Under the pieces are notes generated by a model. It did no database searches. It worked only from the letters and a program-made list of their open reading frames with translations, and was not told the DNA's origin. Made by a program: the position numbers and the translations under genes. From Pantoea sp. IMH (lineage in GTDB: Bacteria > Pseudomonadota > Gammaproteobacteria > Enterobacterales > Enterobacteriaceae), in NCBI RefSeq assembly GCF_000599885.1, contig NZ_JFGT01000004.1, positions 310,001 to 374,000 of the forward strand: 64,000 nucleotides of DNA. Reading direction: 5' to 3'. Of this stretch, positions 43,252-51,361 are shown piece after piece (within the stretch, counting starts at the first letter, position 1; every line of letters starts with the position of its first letter).

Positions 43252-43429
43252 GACCATTCTGTCTCTTATTTTGAATGAAGGGCTTCTTCTGGTATGCCTT
43301 ATTGGATTTGGATTGATCTTTCTGAAGTTCTTTCCTACATACTGGCTGGTATTAACAATTATTTTAATTATCGCGCTGGTAATAATATTACCGAAGCTCA
43401 CCGCAAGATTCGATAAATACGACAAATGA
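43244..43429 (+). CDS. Small two-helix membrane protein, Hcp cassette copy B
   Basis: A 61-residue protein overlapping the upstream gene by 8 nt. Two hydrophobic helices (about 12-27 and 31-50) are followed by a basic tail KLTARFDKYDK. Position and layout match the 62-residue protein at 16940-17128, though sequence similarity is limited. Candidate immunity protein. Confidence 0.7.
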   Translation: MFKTILSLILNEGLLLVCLIGFGLIFLKFFPTYWLVLTIILIIALVIILPKLTARFDKYDK

Positions 43430-43445
43430 TTTACAAGGAGGTTTT

Positions 43446-43925
43446 ATGTCAAGCCCAGCTTATTTATGGTTAACAGACGAAAATGGCTCACCTATGGTCG
43501 GACCTTCCCTTGTGTTCGGGCGTGAAGGTGCAATTGAACTAAAGTCATTAACTCATAACGTTAATATTCCTGTGGATGGGAATACAGGGAGATTAACCGG
43601 TACACGCATACATATGCCGATTATGATTCAAAAGGAGTTTGACCGTGTGACTCCTCTTTTATTTCGGGCATTGAGCTCTGGAAAGACACTAAAGTCAGCA
43701 ACGATAAAAATGTATCAAGCAAATGATTCAGGTTTAGAGCAAGAATATTTTAACATTATTTTGGAAGGCGTAAAAGTAACTTCAATCACACCAGGTTTGT
43801 ATCCTGGTGCAAGCACAGGGACACACCTTGAAACTCTTCTTTTGCGCTATGAGAAAATCACATGGAAGCATTGTGAAGGTAATGTCATCTATAGCGATTC
43901 ATGGAACGAGCGAGCAACATATTAA
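43446..43925 (+). CDS. hcp: Hcp-family type VI secretion tube protein (orphan), copy B
   Basis: A 159-residue Hcp1-family protein: SSPAYLWLTDENGSPMVG, GAIELKSLTHNVNIPVD, LTGTRIHMPIMIQKEFD, LKSATIKMY, EYFNIILEGVKVTSITP and ending WKHCEGNVIYSDSWNERATY. Same length and clearly paralogous to copy A. ACAAGGAGG ribosome site. No other T6SS structural gene nearby. Its 3' end overlaps a convergent lipoprotein frame by about 40 nt. Confidence 0.93.
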   Translation: MSSPAYLWLTDENGSPMVGPSLVFGREGAIELKSLTHNVNIPVDGNTGRLTGTRIHMPIMIQKEFDRVTPLLFRALSSGKTLKSATIKMYQANDSGLEQEYFNIILEGVKVTSITPGLYPGASTGTHLETLLLRYEKITWKHCEGNVIYSDSWNERATY

Positions 43926-44610
43926 AAAGCGGCATTATCATAATATCCGTTATTAGTACCGCCAGAATGCGCTGCGGTATTTCCGGTGAGCAGGGGATAA
44001 AAGCGGTAACAATCCCCTGAAAAGCTCCTGGAAACACACCTGATAAGTTTCCCCCGGATGTATGGTTTATACAGCCAGGTGAATTAGCGCTGGTTCTGTT
44101 CGTAAGCGGATACAGGCCCTTTTTCATTATGTTATCCATAATGGATAAACATCTTTTTTTCCAGGGGATACCTGGATTCACAGCCATAATTGCGGTTCTG
44201 GCTTTTAAATAGTACTTATTGATTTCATCCCCGGTTGGTTCAATAAATGGCATGCCACATATTGAATTAACGTTATTTTCATCAACAAATTTCAACACCT
44301 CTGATGGATGGTCAGGCAAAGTATAGGCCATTGATATCGTTAACCCCTCCTGAAAAGAATTCATCCCGAGAAATGGCTCCTTATTTAATTCTTGGTATAA
44401 CGTTATCCAGCGCGTCCGCCCATCAGAAATATACTCAGAGATAGGGTCATAGTCAGATTCTGAAAGATTACTACTGTCTTGATGATTTATCGCCGATGTT
44501 ACTTTCCAATATAGCACCTGCTCTTCATTATCACTGATGCCTGAAGAGCAGGCGCTGATAAATAATAAAAAAATAAGAGGTGTTGATTTAACTTTACGAT
44601 TAACTCCCTG
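43885..44610 (-). CDS. Predicted lipoprotein, possible immunity protein, start codon unclear
   Basis: The minus frame is open from 44610 to 43885. It begins with a lipoprotein signal (PLIFLLFISAC, lipobox ISAC) followed by SSGISDNEEQVLYWKV, so the mature protein would be lipidated at Cys. No ATG, GTG or TTG precedes the signal in frame; AGGGAG is followed by TTAATCGTAAAG, which looks like a lost ATG. The first usable start is GTG 44517, after the lipobox. The protein lies directly behind an Hcp start fragment. It could be an orphan immunity lipoprotein. The final 50 residues may be run-on past a decayed end. Confidence 0.5.
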   Translation of the reverse strand, partial: QGVNRKVKSTPLIFLLFISACSSGISDNEEQVLYWKVTSAINHQDSSNLSESDYDPISEYISDGRTRWITLYQELNKEPFLGMNSFQEGLTISMAYTLPDHPSEVLKFVDENNVNSICGMPFIEPTGDEINKYYLKARTAIMAVNPGIPWKKRCLSIMDNIMKKGLYPLTNRTSANSPGCINHTSGGNLSGVFPGAFQGIVTAFIPCSPEIPQRILAVLITDIMIMPLFNMLLARSMNRYR

Positions 44611-44649
44611 TCAGCCCTTTTCTTACTTACGTCGGATAAGGCAACAATA

Positions 44650-44708
44650 CACCCAATGGAGGCCGTACGATCATCGTCTTTCAGCCAGAGATACGCTGGA
44701 ATTGCCAT
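44650..44708 (-). pseudogene. Hcp N-terminal fragment
   Basis: ATG 44708 starts MAIPAYLWLKDDDRTASIGCIV, the standard Hcp opening, after which similarity disappears. The rest of the Hcp gene is deleted and the frame runs into the lipoprotein region. The right boundary of the homology is approximate. Confidence 0.75.
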
Positions 44709-44974
44709 GATTTTACTTCGCTCCATGAAATTAAAATGCCCACACAAAGAATGGATGAATTATGGGCTGGCTTAAATTAATCTTACTGTTTGGCACCAGG
44801 GTATCTTCGGTTGAAAATGGTCAAAAGCAGAGCCTTAATCCTGGTATAACTGTCCCGATGGTGTAGAAAAGTTTTACCAGATAGCAAATCACTTGGCGTG
44901 CTGAATAAGGTCAGATATCTGTGCGGAAAGTAATAATTGTGCCTTACGCCCGGCGATGGCCTTCATTATTTTAA
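44709..44974. other. Accessory gap in the second Hcp island
   Basis: Low-GC sequence with a possible 34-codon frame from ATG 44762 (MGWLKLILLFGTRVSSVENG...) lacking further support. A 10-bp direct repeat TACGCCCGGC occurs at 44945-44954 and 44998-45007. Confidence 0.35.
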
Positions 44975-45172
44975 GCTGAAAGGGCGCTATTAAAGGCTAC
45001 GCCCGGCAAGGTCATAGGGAAAATTCATCATATCGGGTATAAAACGCGAGATGAAAACGGCATCTCTGAACGACGATATTTTACTAAAGGCGGGGATCAG
45101 CGTACTTATCAGGTATATGCATTGCTGGGTTTATTGAGCATCATCTTCAGCGGGCGCTTAAACCATAAATAA
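44975..45172 (+). pseudogene. 3' remnant of an unidentified gene
   Basis: A 65-codon stretch without a start codon reads GKVIGKIHHIGYKTRDENG, then ERRYFTKGGDQRTYQVYALLG and a hydrophobic end LLSIIFSGRLNHK. Composition and length suggest the tail of a real gene whose 5' end was removed. Not recognised. It marks the right edge of the second island before core gene yiaF. Confidence 0.45.
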
Positions 45173-45207
45173 CTGTATTTATCCCTCTTTATCCGCAAGC
45201 CGGATAT

Positions 45208-45235
45208 AAAAAAGCAGCCTCAGCCGGCTGCTTTT
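45208..45235 (-). terminator. yiaF terminator
   Basis: AAAAGCAGCC / GGCTGCTTTT stem (45210-45219, 45226-45235) with a T run on the minus strand, 40 nt after the yiaF stop. Confidence 0.88.
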
Positions 45236-45274
45236 CAAAATGTTTTATATCCCGTTACGCCTCTGAAAGGCAGG

Positions 45275-45991
45275 TTAACGGAGATCCTGCTGCAGAGCGC
45301 TTTGCGCCTGGGTCAGCGCCTGAGCATTCGCGGAGAGGTTATTCATCAGCGTGTTGTACTGGGTGGCCTGCTGCTGAGTCGGGAACTGGATAGCCGGACC
45401 GTTAAAGGTAACCTGCTCACCCTGCTGCTGGAGGAAATCACCGGCCTGCACCGCACTCTCACTGAGCGCCTGCAGCGAAGGCAGCAGCGTAATCAGCGTA
45501 TCAGAGGGTTGCGTTACTACCTTGTCATAAACCTTGTCATAGGTCGGCTTCAGGTCGTCAGGCTGCTTCAGGGCCGCTTTGCTGCTGTCTGCCTGGCTTC
45601 TGGCTGACTGGATCTGCTGTGTCATCACGTTAAGCGAGCCACTTGCCTGACGCAATGAGTCACGACGGATCAGATAATCCTGCGGCGTGCGGATAGCCGA
45701 AAGCTCATCAACGACGGGCTTCATACCGGTATCGACCGCGCGATTAACCTGCTGAGAAAAGCCGTAAATAATGGCGTAATCGGTCACGTATTTACCAAAT
45801 TTTTGCTTCTGGTCTTCGCTCAGGCTTGGCAAATGTTCGCCGCTGCGCATAACGGTATTTTGCAGGAAGTCATTAAAGGCTTTGCGCTGGTCGGCTTCAT
45901 TGTCGCCACAGCCGGTCAGCTGGAAAACCAGCATAAGTGTTGCCATAGGCACCAGCAGACGCGTCCAGGCGCGTGAAATTCCTGAGGTCAT
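45275..45991 (-). CDS. yiaF: DUF3053 lipoprotein YiaF
   Basis: A 238-residue lipoprotein with lipobox LTGC (Cys28). Matches E. coli YiaF (DNEADQRKAFNDFLQNTVMRSGEHLPSL, FGKYVTDYAIIYGFSQQVN). The mature part is mostly helical and Gln-rich. Function unknown. It follows the second Hcp island and heads the yiaF-yiaG-glyS-glyQ-wecH synteny shared with E. coli. Confidence 0.94.
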   Translation of the reverse strand: MTSGISRAWTRLLVPMATLMLVFQLTGCGDNEADQRKAFNDFLQNTVMRSGEHLPSLSEDQKQKFGKYVTDYAIIYGFSQQVNRAVDTGMKPVVDELSAIRTPQDYLIRRDSLRQASGSLNVMTQQIQSARSQADSSKAALKQPDDLKPTYDKVYDKVVTQPSDTLITLLPSLQALSESAVQAGDFLQQQGEQVTFNGPAIQFPTQQQATQYNTLMNNLSANAQALTQAQSALQQDLR

Positions 45992-46499
45992 GGGAGTAAC
46001 TCCTGTAAATAAAAAAGGCTTATATCTGGCTCGAATAAGCGAGGCTTTTGCCGCGTCTAAAGAATAGTCTACCTCGCCTCAGGAGGATATGAAAAGGCGG
46101 ATCGGTGAGGGAAGAAATCTCCCCGTTGTGACAGATAACCGGTAAAACGGTGCGGACCTTCGCCAGCAGGCTCCAGAATATTCCTAAAGTGTTTTTAATG
46201 ATAAGCAATGCTTTCTTAAACTGTAACCGTTACCAGGTCAGGCAGGATGCCTTATCGCAGCGTATACCGCTGTCTCCGGGCAATCCAGGGCAGTGTGCAA
46301 GATCGAAAAATAGTCAAAAAAACATCACGCAAACTGGCGTTTTTGATCTAATAATTATGTTCCTGGCGTTTCTTTGAGCTGCCTCTCGCTTTCCTGATAA
46401 GAGCTTCTCAGCGGCTAATGCCCGCCAGCTTTATGAGCCTGAGTCTCAGGTTCTTCCCTCTGGTCGTTCACATTTTGTGATTTTTATGAGGAGTGCTTT
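45992..46499. promoter_or_regulatory. yiaF / yiaG divergent promoter region
   Basis: About 500 bp with no supported gene. AGATCGAAAAA (46300-46310) and TTTTTGATCT (46340-46349) form a dyad enclosing ACGC/GCGT, a stable hairpin ending in T-rich sequence, which may be a regulatory structure or the end of a small RNA. Confidence 0.4.
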
Positions 46500-46793
46500 A
46501 TGGAAACTAAAGATCCTATGACTGAATTGCTGTCCAGTCTCGAACACATTGTATTAACGCGCGAAGTTATTAAAGCGGCGCCCCCATTAAAGGGGGAAGT
46601 TTCTACGCCAGAACCAAAGCGTATCCGTGAAATTACTGGCATGGAAATTAATGAGTTCGCCCTCGCAATGGGCGTGAGCGTTTCGTCGGTGAAAAGTTGG
46701 GAAGCCAAGCGCACCAAACCTTCGCGCAGCGCCCAGAAACTGATGCAGCTCATTCAGTCGAATCCCTGCCTCAGCCGTGAGCTGCTGGGGTAG
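46500..46793 (+). CDS. yiaG: HTH-type transcriptional regulator YiaG
   Basis: A 97-residue DNA-binding protein with a HigA/Xre-type helix-turn-helix (IREITGMEINEFALAMGVSVSSVKSWEAKRTKPS, about 42-75). Matches E. coli YiaG, including KDPMTELLSSLEHIV and the ending KLMQLIQSNP. AGGAG lies 8 nt before ATG 46500. Monocistronic with a terminator. No adjacent HigB-type toxin. Confidence 0.93.
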   Translation: METKDPMTELLSSLEHIVLTREVIKAAPPLKGEVSTPEPKRIREITGMEINEFALAMGVSVSSVKSWEAKRTKPSRSAQKLMQLIQSNPCLSRELLG

Positions 46794-46798
46794 CCGGC

Positions 46799-46821
46799 AA
46801 ACCCGCCTGTTGGCGGGTTTT
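46799..46821 (+). terminator. yiaG terminator
   Basis: AAACCCGCC / GGCGGGTTT 9-bp stem with TGTT loop and a T tract. Confidence 0.9.
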
Positions 46822-47108
46822 GTCTTTCAGCCGCGTCCCGCCTGCCCAACCGGTATTTTTCGCTTTCCGATAAACCCCCTTTCTGCTGAATATAAATAAC
46901 TACTCCTTCTTTAAGCTTGAAGTGTTCAGCCTGCCTGCATTTCGGGTAAAGCGGGCTGTCGATGAAGAGAATGGTTCCGCTGAGGGAATAACAGGGGTGA
47001 TGTCCACCGCACAAAGGCACCAGGCGGAGGTTTCACGTATCAGGTGCGCTGAAACCCATCAGCAAGGATTTATCGTTCGGGTTAAGGGGTAAGGCAGAAC
47101 GGAGAGCC
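46822..47108. other. Gap between yiaG and glyS
   Basis: About 290 bp with no supported gene. cspA occupies this position in E. coli but is absent here. Confidence 0.45.
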
Positions 47109-47134
47109 AAAAAAACCCGCCAAAAGGCGGGTTT
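47109..47134 (-). terminator. glyQS terminator
   Basis: On the minus strand AAACCCGCC / GGCGGGTTT with a TTTT loop and a T7 run, 22 nt after glyS. Confidence 0.92.
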
Positions 47135-47155
47135 GTTTAGGCAGCGAAACGTTAG

Positions 47156-49225
47156 TTACTGCAGCAGCGAGATATCAGCAACCTGCAGGAACAGTTCGCG
47201 CAGCTTCGCCAGCAGCGTCAGACGGTTGATGCGGACCTCGCGATCTTCCGCATTGACCATCACCTTCTCAAAGAAGGCGTCAACGGCAGGGCGGAGCTGG
47301 GCCAGCTCGACCAGCGCATCCTGATAGCGACCTTCAGCAAAGTAAGGCTGCAGCTTGCTGCTCAGGGCGGAAACGTAGGTTGCCAGCTTGATCTCTTCAT
47401 TCTCTTTCAGCAGCGAAGCCTGAACGCGCTCATTAAGCGGCTCCGTTGATTTCGCCAGAATGTTGGAGACGCGCTTGTTGGCGGCGGCCAGCGTGGCGGC
47501 ATCGTCCAGCGTGCGGAAGTGGGATACCGCTCTCATGCGGGCATTGAAATCCGCCGGACGGGTTGGACGACGGGCCAGCACTGCCTGAATAGTATCGACG
47601 CTATGACCTTCCTCCTGATACCAGGTGCGGAAGCGGCCCAGCATAAAGTCAATCACCTCATCGACGACGTTGGCGTTGCTCAGCTTGGTACCGTAAAGGC
47701 GAACGGCTTCTTCGGTCAGCGTTTGCAGATCGAGCGGCAGGTTCTTCTCCACGATAATGCGCAGCACGCCCAGCGCGGCGCGGCGCAGGGCGAACGGGTC
47801 TTTATCCCCTTTCGGATGCTGACCGATACCGAAGATACCGGCAAGCGTATCCATCTTGTCCGCGATAGCCAGTGCGCAGGCAACCGGGTTGGAGGGCAGA
47901 TCGTCACCGGCGAAGCGCGGCTGATACTGTTCGTTCAGCGCCACGGCAACGTCTTCCGCTTCACCGTCGTGACGTGCGTAATGCATCCCCATAACGCCCT
48001 GGGTGTCGGTAAACTCGAACACCATATTGGTCATCAGGTCGCATTTGGAGAGCAGGCCAGCGCGGGTCGCGTGATTGACGTCAGCACCAGTCTGGCTGGC
48101 AATCCAGCCCGCCAGCGCCTGAATGCGGTCGGTTTTATCGCGCAGCGTGCCCAGCTCTTTCTGGAACAGCACGGTTTCCAGACGCGGCAGATTATCTTCC
48201 AGACGCTTTTTACGATCGGCGTTGAAGAAAAATTCCGCATCGGCCAGGCGTGGACGCACCACTTTCTCGTTACCGGAAATAATCTGCTGGGGATCTTTCG
48301 AGTCGATGTTGGTCACGAAGATAAAGTTTGGCAGCAGCTTGCCGGCACTGTCGTAAACCGGGAAGTACTTCTGGTCGCCCTTCATGGTGTAAACCAGCGC
48401 TTCGGCCGGCACCGCGAGGAACTTCTCTTCGAACTTCGCCGTCAGCACGACCGGCCACTCTACCAGCGAGGTCACTTCTTCCAGCAGGCTGTCGCTCAGA
48501 TCCGCGACGCCACCGATCTCGCGTGCTGCCGCTTCGGCATCTGCTTTAATCTGGGCTTTACGGGCTTCGTAGTCAGCCTGAACCTTGCCACGCTCCAGCA
48601 GGATCTGCGGATACTGGTCGGCATTGTCGATAGTGAATGCCGGCTCGCCCATAAAACGGTGGCCGCGCAGGGTACGGGCTGAGTCGATACCCAGAATGGT
48701 GGCGGGAATACTCTCTTCGCCCAGCAGCAGCGTCACGGTATGCACCGGACGGACGAACTGGACGTCGGAGTTGCCCCAGCGCATCAGTTTCGGGATCGGC
48801 AGCTTCGCCAGCGAGGTGGCGATCATCGCGGGCAGCAGCGACTGGGCGCTTTCGCCCTTAACGTGCGCACGGTACAGCAGCCATTCGCCTTTATCGGTGC
48901 TCAGACGCTCGGCCTGATCGACAGTAATGCCGCAGCCGCGTGCCCAGCCTTCAGCGGCTTTGGTGGCAACGCCGTTGGCGTCAAAGGCAGCGGCAATCGC
49001 CGGGCCGCGTTTTTCCACTTCGCGATCTGGCTGGGCAGCGCTCAGGCTGGCCACCTTCAGCGCCAGACGACGCGGCGTGGCGTACCAGCATACCTCGCCA
49101 TGGCTCAGGCCAGCGGCGTCCAGTTCAGCGGTAAAATGGGCGGCAAAAGCTTCGGCCAGGCTGCGCAGCGCCTTTGGCGGCAGCTCTTCGGTGCCGATCT
49201 CCACCAGAAAAGTTTTTTCAGTCAT
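47156..49225 (-). CDS. glyS: Glycine--tRNA ligase beta subunit
   Basis: Beta subunit (689 residues, the same as E. coli) of the alpha2beta2 bacterial glycyl-tRNA synthetase. It supplies tRNA recognition. It starts [27 protein letters not shown] and keeps the HD-like and anticodon-binding regions ([21 protein letters not shown]-terminal [23 protein letters not shown]). Starts 9 nt after glyQ; one operon. Confidence 0.98.
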   Translation of the reverse strand: MTEKTFLVEIGTEELPPKALRSLAEAFAAHFTAELDAAGLSHGEVCWYATPRRLALKVASLSAAQPDREVEKRGPAIAAAFDANGVATKAAEGWARGCGITVDQAERLSTDKGEWLLYRAHVKGESAQSLLPAMIATSLAKLPIPKLMRWGNSDVQFVRPVHTVTLLLGEESIPATILGIDSARTLRGHRFMGEPAFTIDNADQYPQILLERGKVQADYEARKAQIKADAEAAAREIGGVADLSDSLLEEVTSLVEWPVVLTAKFEEKFLAVPAEALVYTMKGDQKYFPVYDSAGKLLPNFIFVTNIDSKDPQQIISGNEKVVRPRLADAEFFFNADRKKRLEDNLPRLETVLFQKELGTLRDKTDRIQALAGWIASQTGADVNHATRAGLLSKCDLMTNMVFEFTDTQGVMGMHYARHDGEAEDVAVALNEQYQPRFAGDDLPSNPVACALAIADKMDTLAGIFGIGQHPKGDKDPFALRRAALGVLRIIVEKNLPLDLQTLTEEAVRLYGTKLSNANVVDEVIDFMLGRFRTWYQEEGHSVDTIQAVLARRPTRPADFNARMRAVSHFRTLDDAATLAAANKRVSNILAKSTEPLNERVQASLLKENEEIKLATYVSALSSKLQPYFAEGRYQDALVELAQLRPAVDAFFEKVMVNAEDREVRINRLTLLAKLRELFLQVADISLLQ

Positions 49226-49234
49226 GGCTGCCTC

Positions 49235-50143
49235 TTATTTCGTTTTGCACATCGGGAAGCCCAGCGCCTCGCGAGACGCATAGTAGGCCTCAGCCACGGC
49301 TTTGGTCAGGGTACGGATGCGCAGGATATAGCGCTGACGTTCGGTCACGGAAATCGCCTTGCGGGCATCCAGCAGGTTAAAGGTGTGGCCCGCTTTCAGA
49401 ATACGTTCGTAGGCAGGCAGCGGCAGCGGTTTCTCCAGCGCCAGCAGGCTTTGCGCCTCTTTCTCATACTGTTCAAAGCAGGTGAACAGGAAATCGACGT
49501 CCGCGTGCTCGAAGTTATAAGTCGACTGCTCAACTTCATTTTGATGGAACACGTCACCGTAGGTGGTTTTCCCCAGCGGACCGTCGCTCCAGACCAGATC
49601 GTAAACGCTGTCCACGCCCTGGATATACATCGCGAGGCGTTCCAGACCGTAGGTGATCTCACCGGTCACAGGCTTACATTCAAGGCCGCCAACCTGCTGG
49701 AAATAGGTAAACTGCGTCACTTCCATGCCGTTCAGCCAGACTTCCCAGCCCAGGCCCCAGGCGCCGAGCGTCGGGTTTTCCCAGTTATCTTCGACGAAGC
49801 GGATATCGTGGATGGTCGGATCCAGACCCAGCTCGTTCAGCGAGCCGAGATAAAGCTCCTGAATATTGTCCGGCGACGGCTTAATGATCACCTGAAACTG
49901 ATAGTAGTGCTGTAAACGGTTAGGGTTTTCGCCATAGCGGCCGTCGGTCGGACGGCGGGAAGGCTGCACGTAAGCGGCGGCAATCGGCTCCGGGCCGAGC
50001 GCCCGCAGGCAGGTCATCGGGTGAGAGGTTCCCGCACCCACTTCCATGTCCAGTGGCTGAACAATGGTGCAGCCCTGGCGTGCCCAGTAATCCTGTAAGG
50101 TCAGGATCAGTCCCTGAAAGGTCTTGGTATCAAACTTTTGCAT
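49235..50143 (-). CDS. glyQ: Glycine--tRNA ligase alpha subunit
   Basis: Catalytic class II subunit of 302 residues that activates glycine. [50 protein letters not shown] and the motif-2 loop [30 protein letters not shown] are as in E. coli GlyQ. Essential; followed by glyS. Confidence 0.98.
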   Translation of the reverse strand: MQKFDTKTFQGLILTLQDYWARQGCTIVQPLDMEVGAGTSHPMTCLRALGPEPIAAAYVQPSRRPTDGRYGENPNRLQHYYQFQVIIKPSPDNIQELYLGSLNELGLDPTIHDIRFVEDNWENPTLGAWGLGWEVWLNGMEVTQFTYFQQVGGLECKPVTGEITYGLERLAMYIQGVDSVYDLVWSDGPLGKTTYGDVFHQNEVEQSTYNFEHADVDFLFTCFEQYEKEAQSLLALEKPLPLPAYERILKAGHTFNLLDARKAISVTERQRYILRIRTLTKAVAEAYYASREALGFPMCKTK

Positions 50144-50305
50144 GTTGGATTCGCACGCGAGACAGTAGTTATAAAAAGTGGGCGCCAGTATACCCTTTGA
50201 CCGGGCGATAGTCAGCCCGATCTGATTTTCGTCCGCTCAGGTTGTTGATTATCAGCCACCTGGCTACGCTCTGGTACGCACTGATGCCTGGGGATTGAGG
50301 ATGAG

Positions 50306-51301
50306 ATGAAGGAAAAGGTTAACTGGATAGACAATTTACGCGCTGTCGCCTGCCTGATGGTGATTATGATCCATACGACGACCTGGTATGTGACCAATGC
50401 CGGATCGGTCAGCGAAACGACCTGGGATCTGTCAAACCTGCTTAACTCCGCCTCGCGCGTCTGCGTGCCGATCTTTTTTATGATTTCGGGCTATCTGTTT
50501 TTTGGCGAGCGCAGCGCTCAGGGCCGTCACTTTTTACGTATTGCGCTCTGCCTTCTTTTCTACAGCCTGGTCGCGCTGGCCTACATCACCTGGCTGACGC
50601 CGATTAGCGAGGGGCTTTCGGTCAGAAACCTGTTTCAGAAGCCCGTCTTCTACCACTTATGGTTTTTCTTCGCCATTATCACTATCTATCTGCTCTCGCC
50701 GCTGATTCAGGTCAAGCCGGTGACGGCGGGCTATCTCGCGGCAGTGACAGTAGTGCTGGCCGTGCTCGCCAACCCCAATACCGTTGAGCAATCTGTCGGA
50801 TCGTTTCAGTGGCTACCGCTGAACCTCTACATCAGCGGAGACAGCTTCTATTACGTGCTCTATGCCCTGTTTGGCCGGGCAATCGGCATGATGAACACCG
50901 ACAGACGCTGGCTCAGCTGGCTGGCAGGCCTGGCGTTTATCGCCAGCGTGGCAGGCATTGCGGTGGGCACCAAAAAACAGATGGCCATCAACGGCGCCTT
51001 TGCCGACACCTGGTATCTCTACTGCGGACCGGTAGTCTTTATCGCGGCGGTCAGCCTGCTGCTGCTGTTTAAGAACTGCCTCAATCAGCGCACGTTGCCG
51101 TTTTTAGCGTTAATTTCCCGCAATTCGCTGCCCATTTACGGCTTTCACGCGCTGTTTATCCACTATATGCGCACCCACGATCTGGACTATACGAACCGGC
51201 CGCTGCTGGATATTCCGCTGATTTTTATGGTGACGCTGGGCGGCAGCCTGCTGCTGGCAACGGTGCTGCGCAGGCTGGATACCAGGCATCTGGTGAGTTG
51301 A
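50306..51301 (+). CDS. wecH: O-acetyltransferase WecH
   Basis: Inner-membrane acyltransferase family 3 protein of 331 residues with about ten hydrophobic segments. In E. coli WecH acetylates GlcNAc in enterobacterial common antigen. The catalytic-site region [18 protein letters not shown] ([17 protein letters not shown], with His near residue 23) and [33 protein letters not shown] match E. coli WecH, as does the ending RLDTRHLVS. Divergent from glyQ, convergent with malT. Confidence 0.94.
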   Translation: MKEKVNWIDNLRAVACLMVIMIHTTTWYVTNAGSVSETTWDLSNLLNSASRVCVPIFFMISGYLFFGERSAQGRHFLRIALCLLFYSLVALAYITWLTPISEGLSVRNLFQKPVFYHLWFFFAIITIYLLSPLIQVKPVTAGYLAAVTVVLAVLANPNTVEQSVGSFQWLPLNLYISGDSFYYVLYALFGRAIGMMNTDRRWLSWLAGLAFIASVAGIAVGTKKQMAINGAFADTWYLYCGPVVFIAAVSLLLLFKNCLNQRTLPFLALISRNSLPIYGFHALFIHYMRTHDLDYTNRPLLDIPLIFMVTLGGSLLLATVLRRLDTRHLVS

Positions 51302-51361
51302 GTACTGAACTCGCTGTGGACGCTGTCCGTTCAGCCTGGAGGCGGCTGAACGGGCGATGCA

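Noticed and set aside
44762-44866. 34-codon frame in the second Hcp island
   Set aside because: No ribosome site and no paralogue in the first cassette; too little to call a gene.
46754-47020. 88-codon minus frame between yiaG and glyS
   Set aside because: It runs through the yiaG terminator, has no ribosome site and unnatural composition.
47519-49915. Large plus-strand frames (387 and 391 codons) over glyS and glyQ
   Set aside because: Both are antisense to well-conserved tRNA synthetase subunits.
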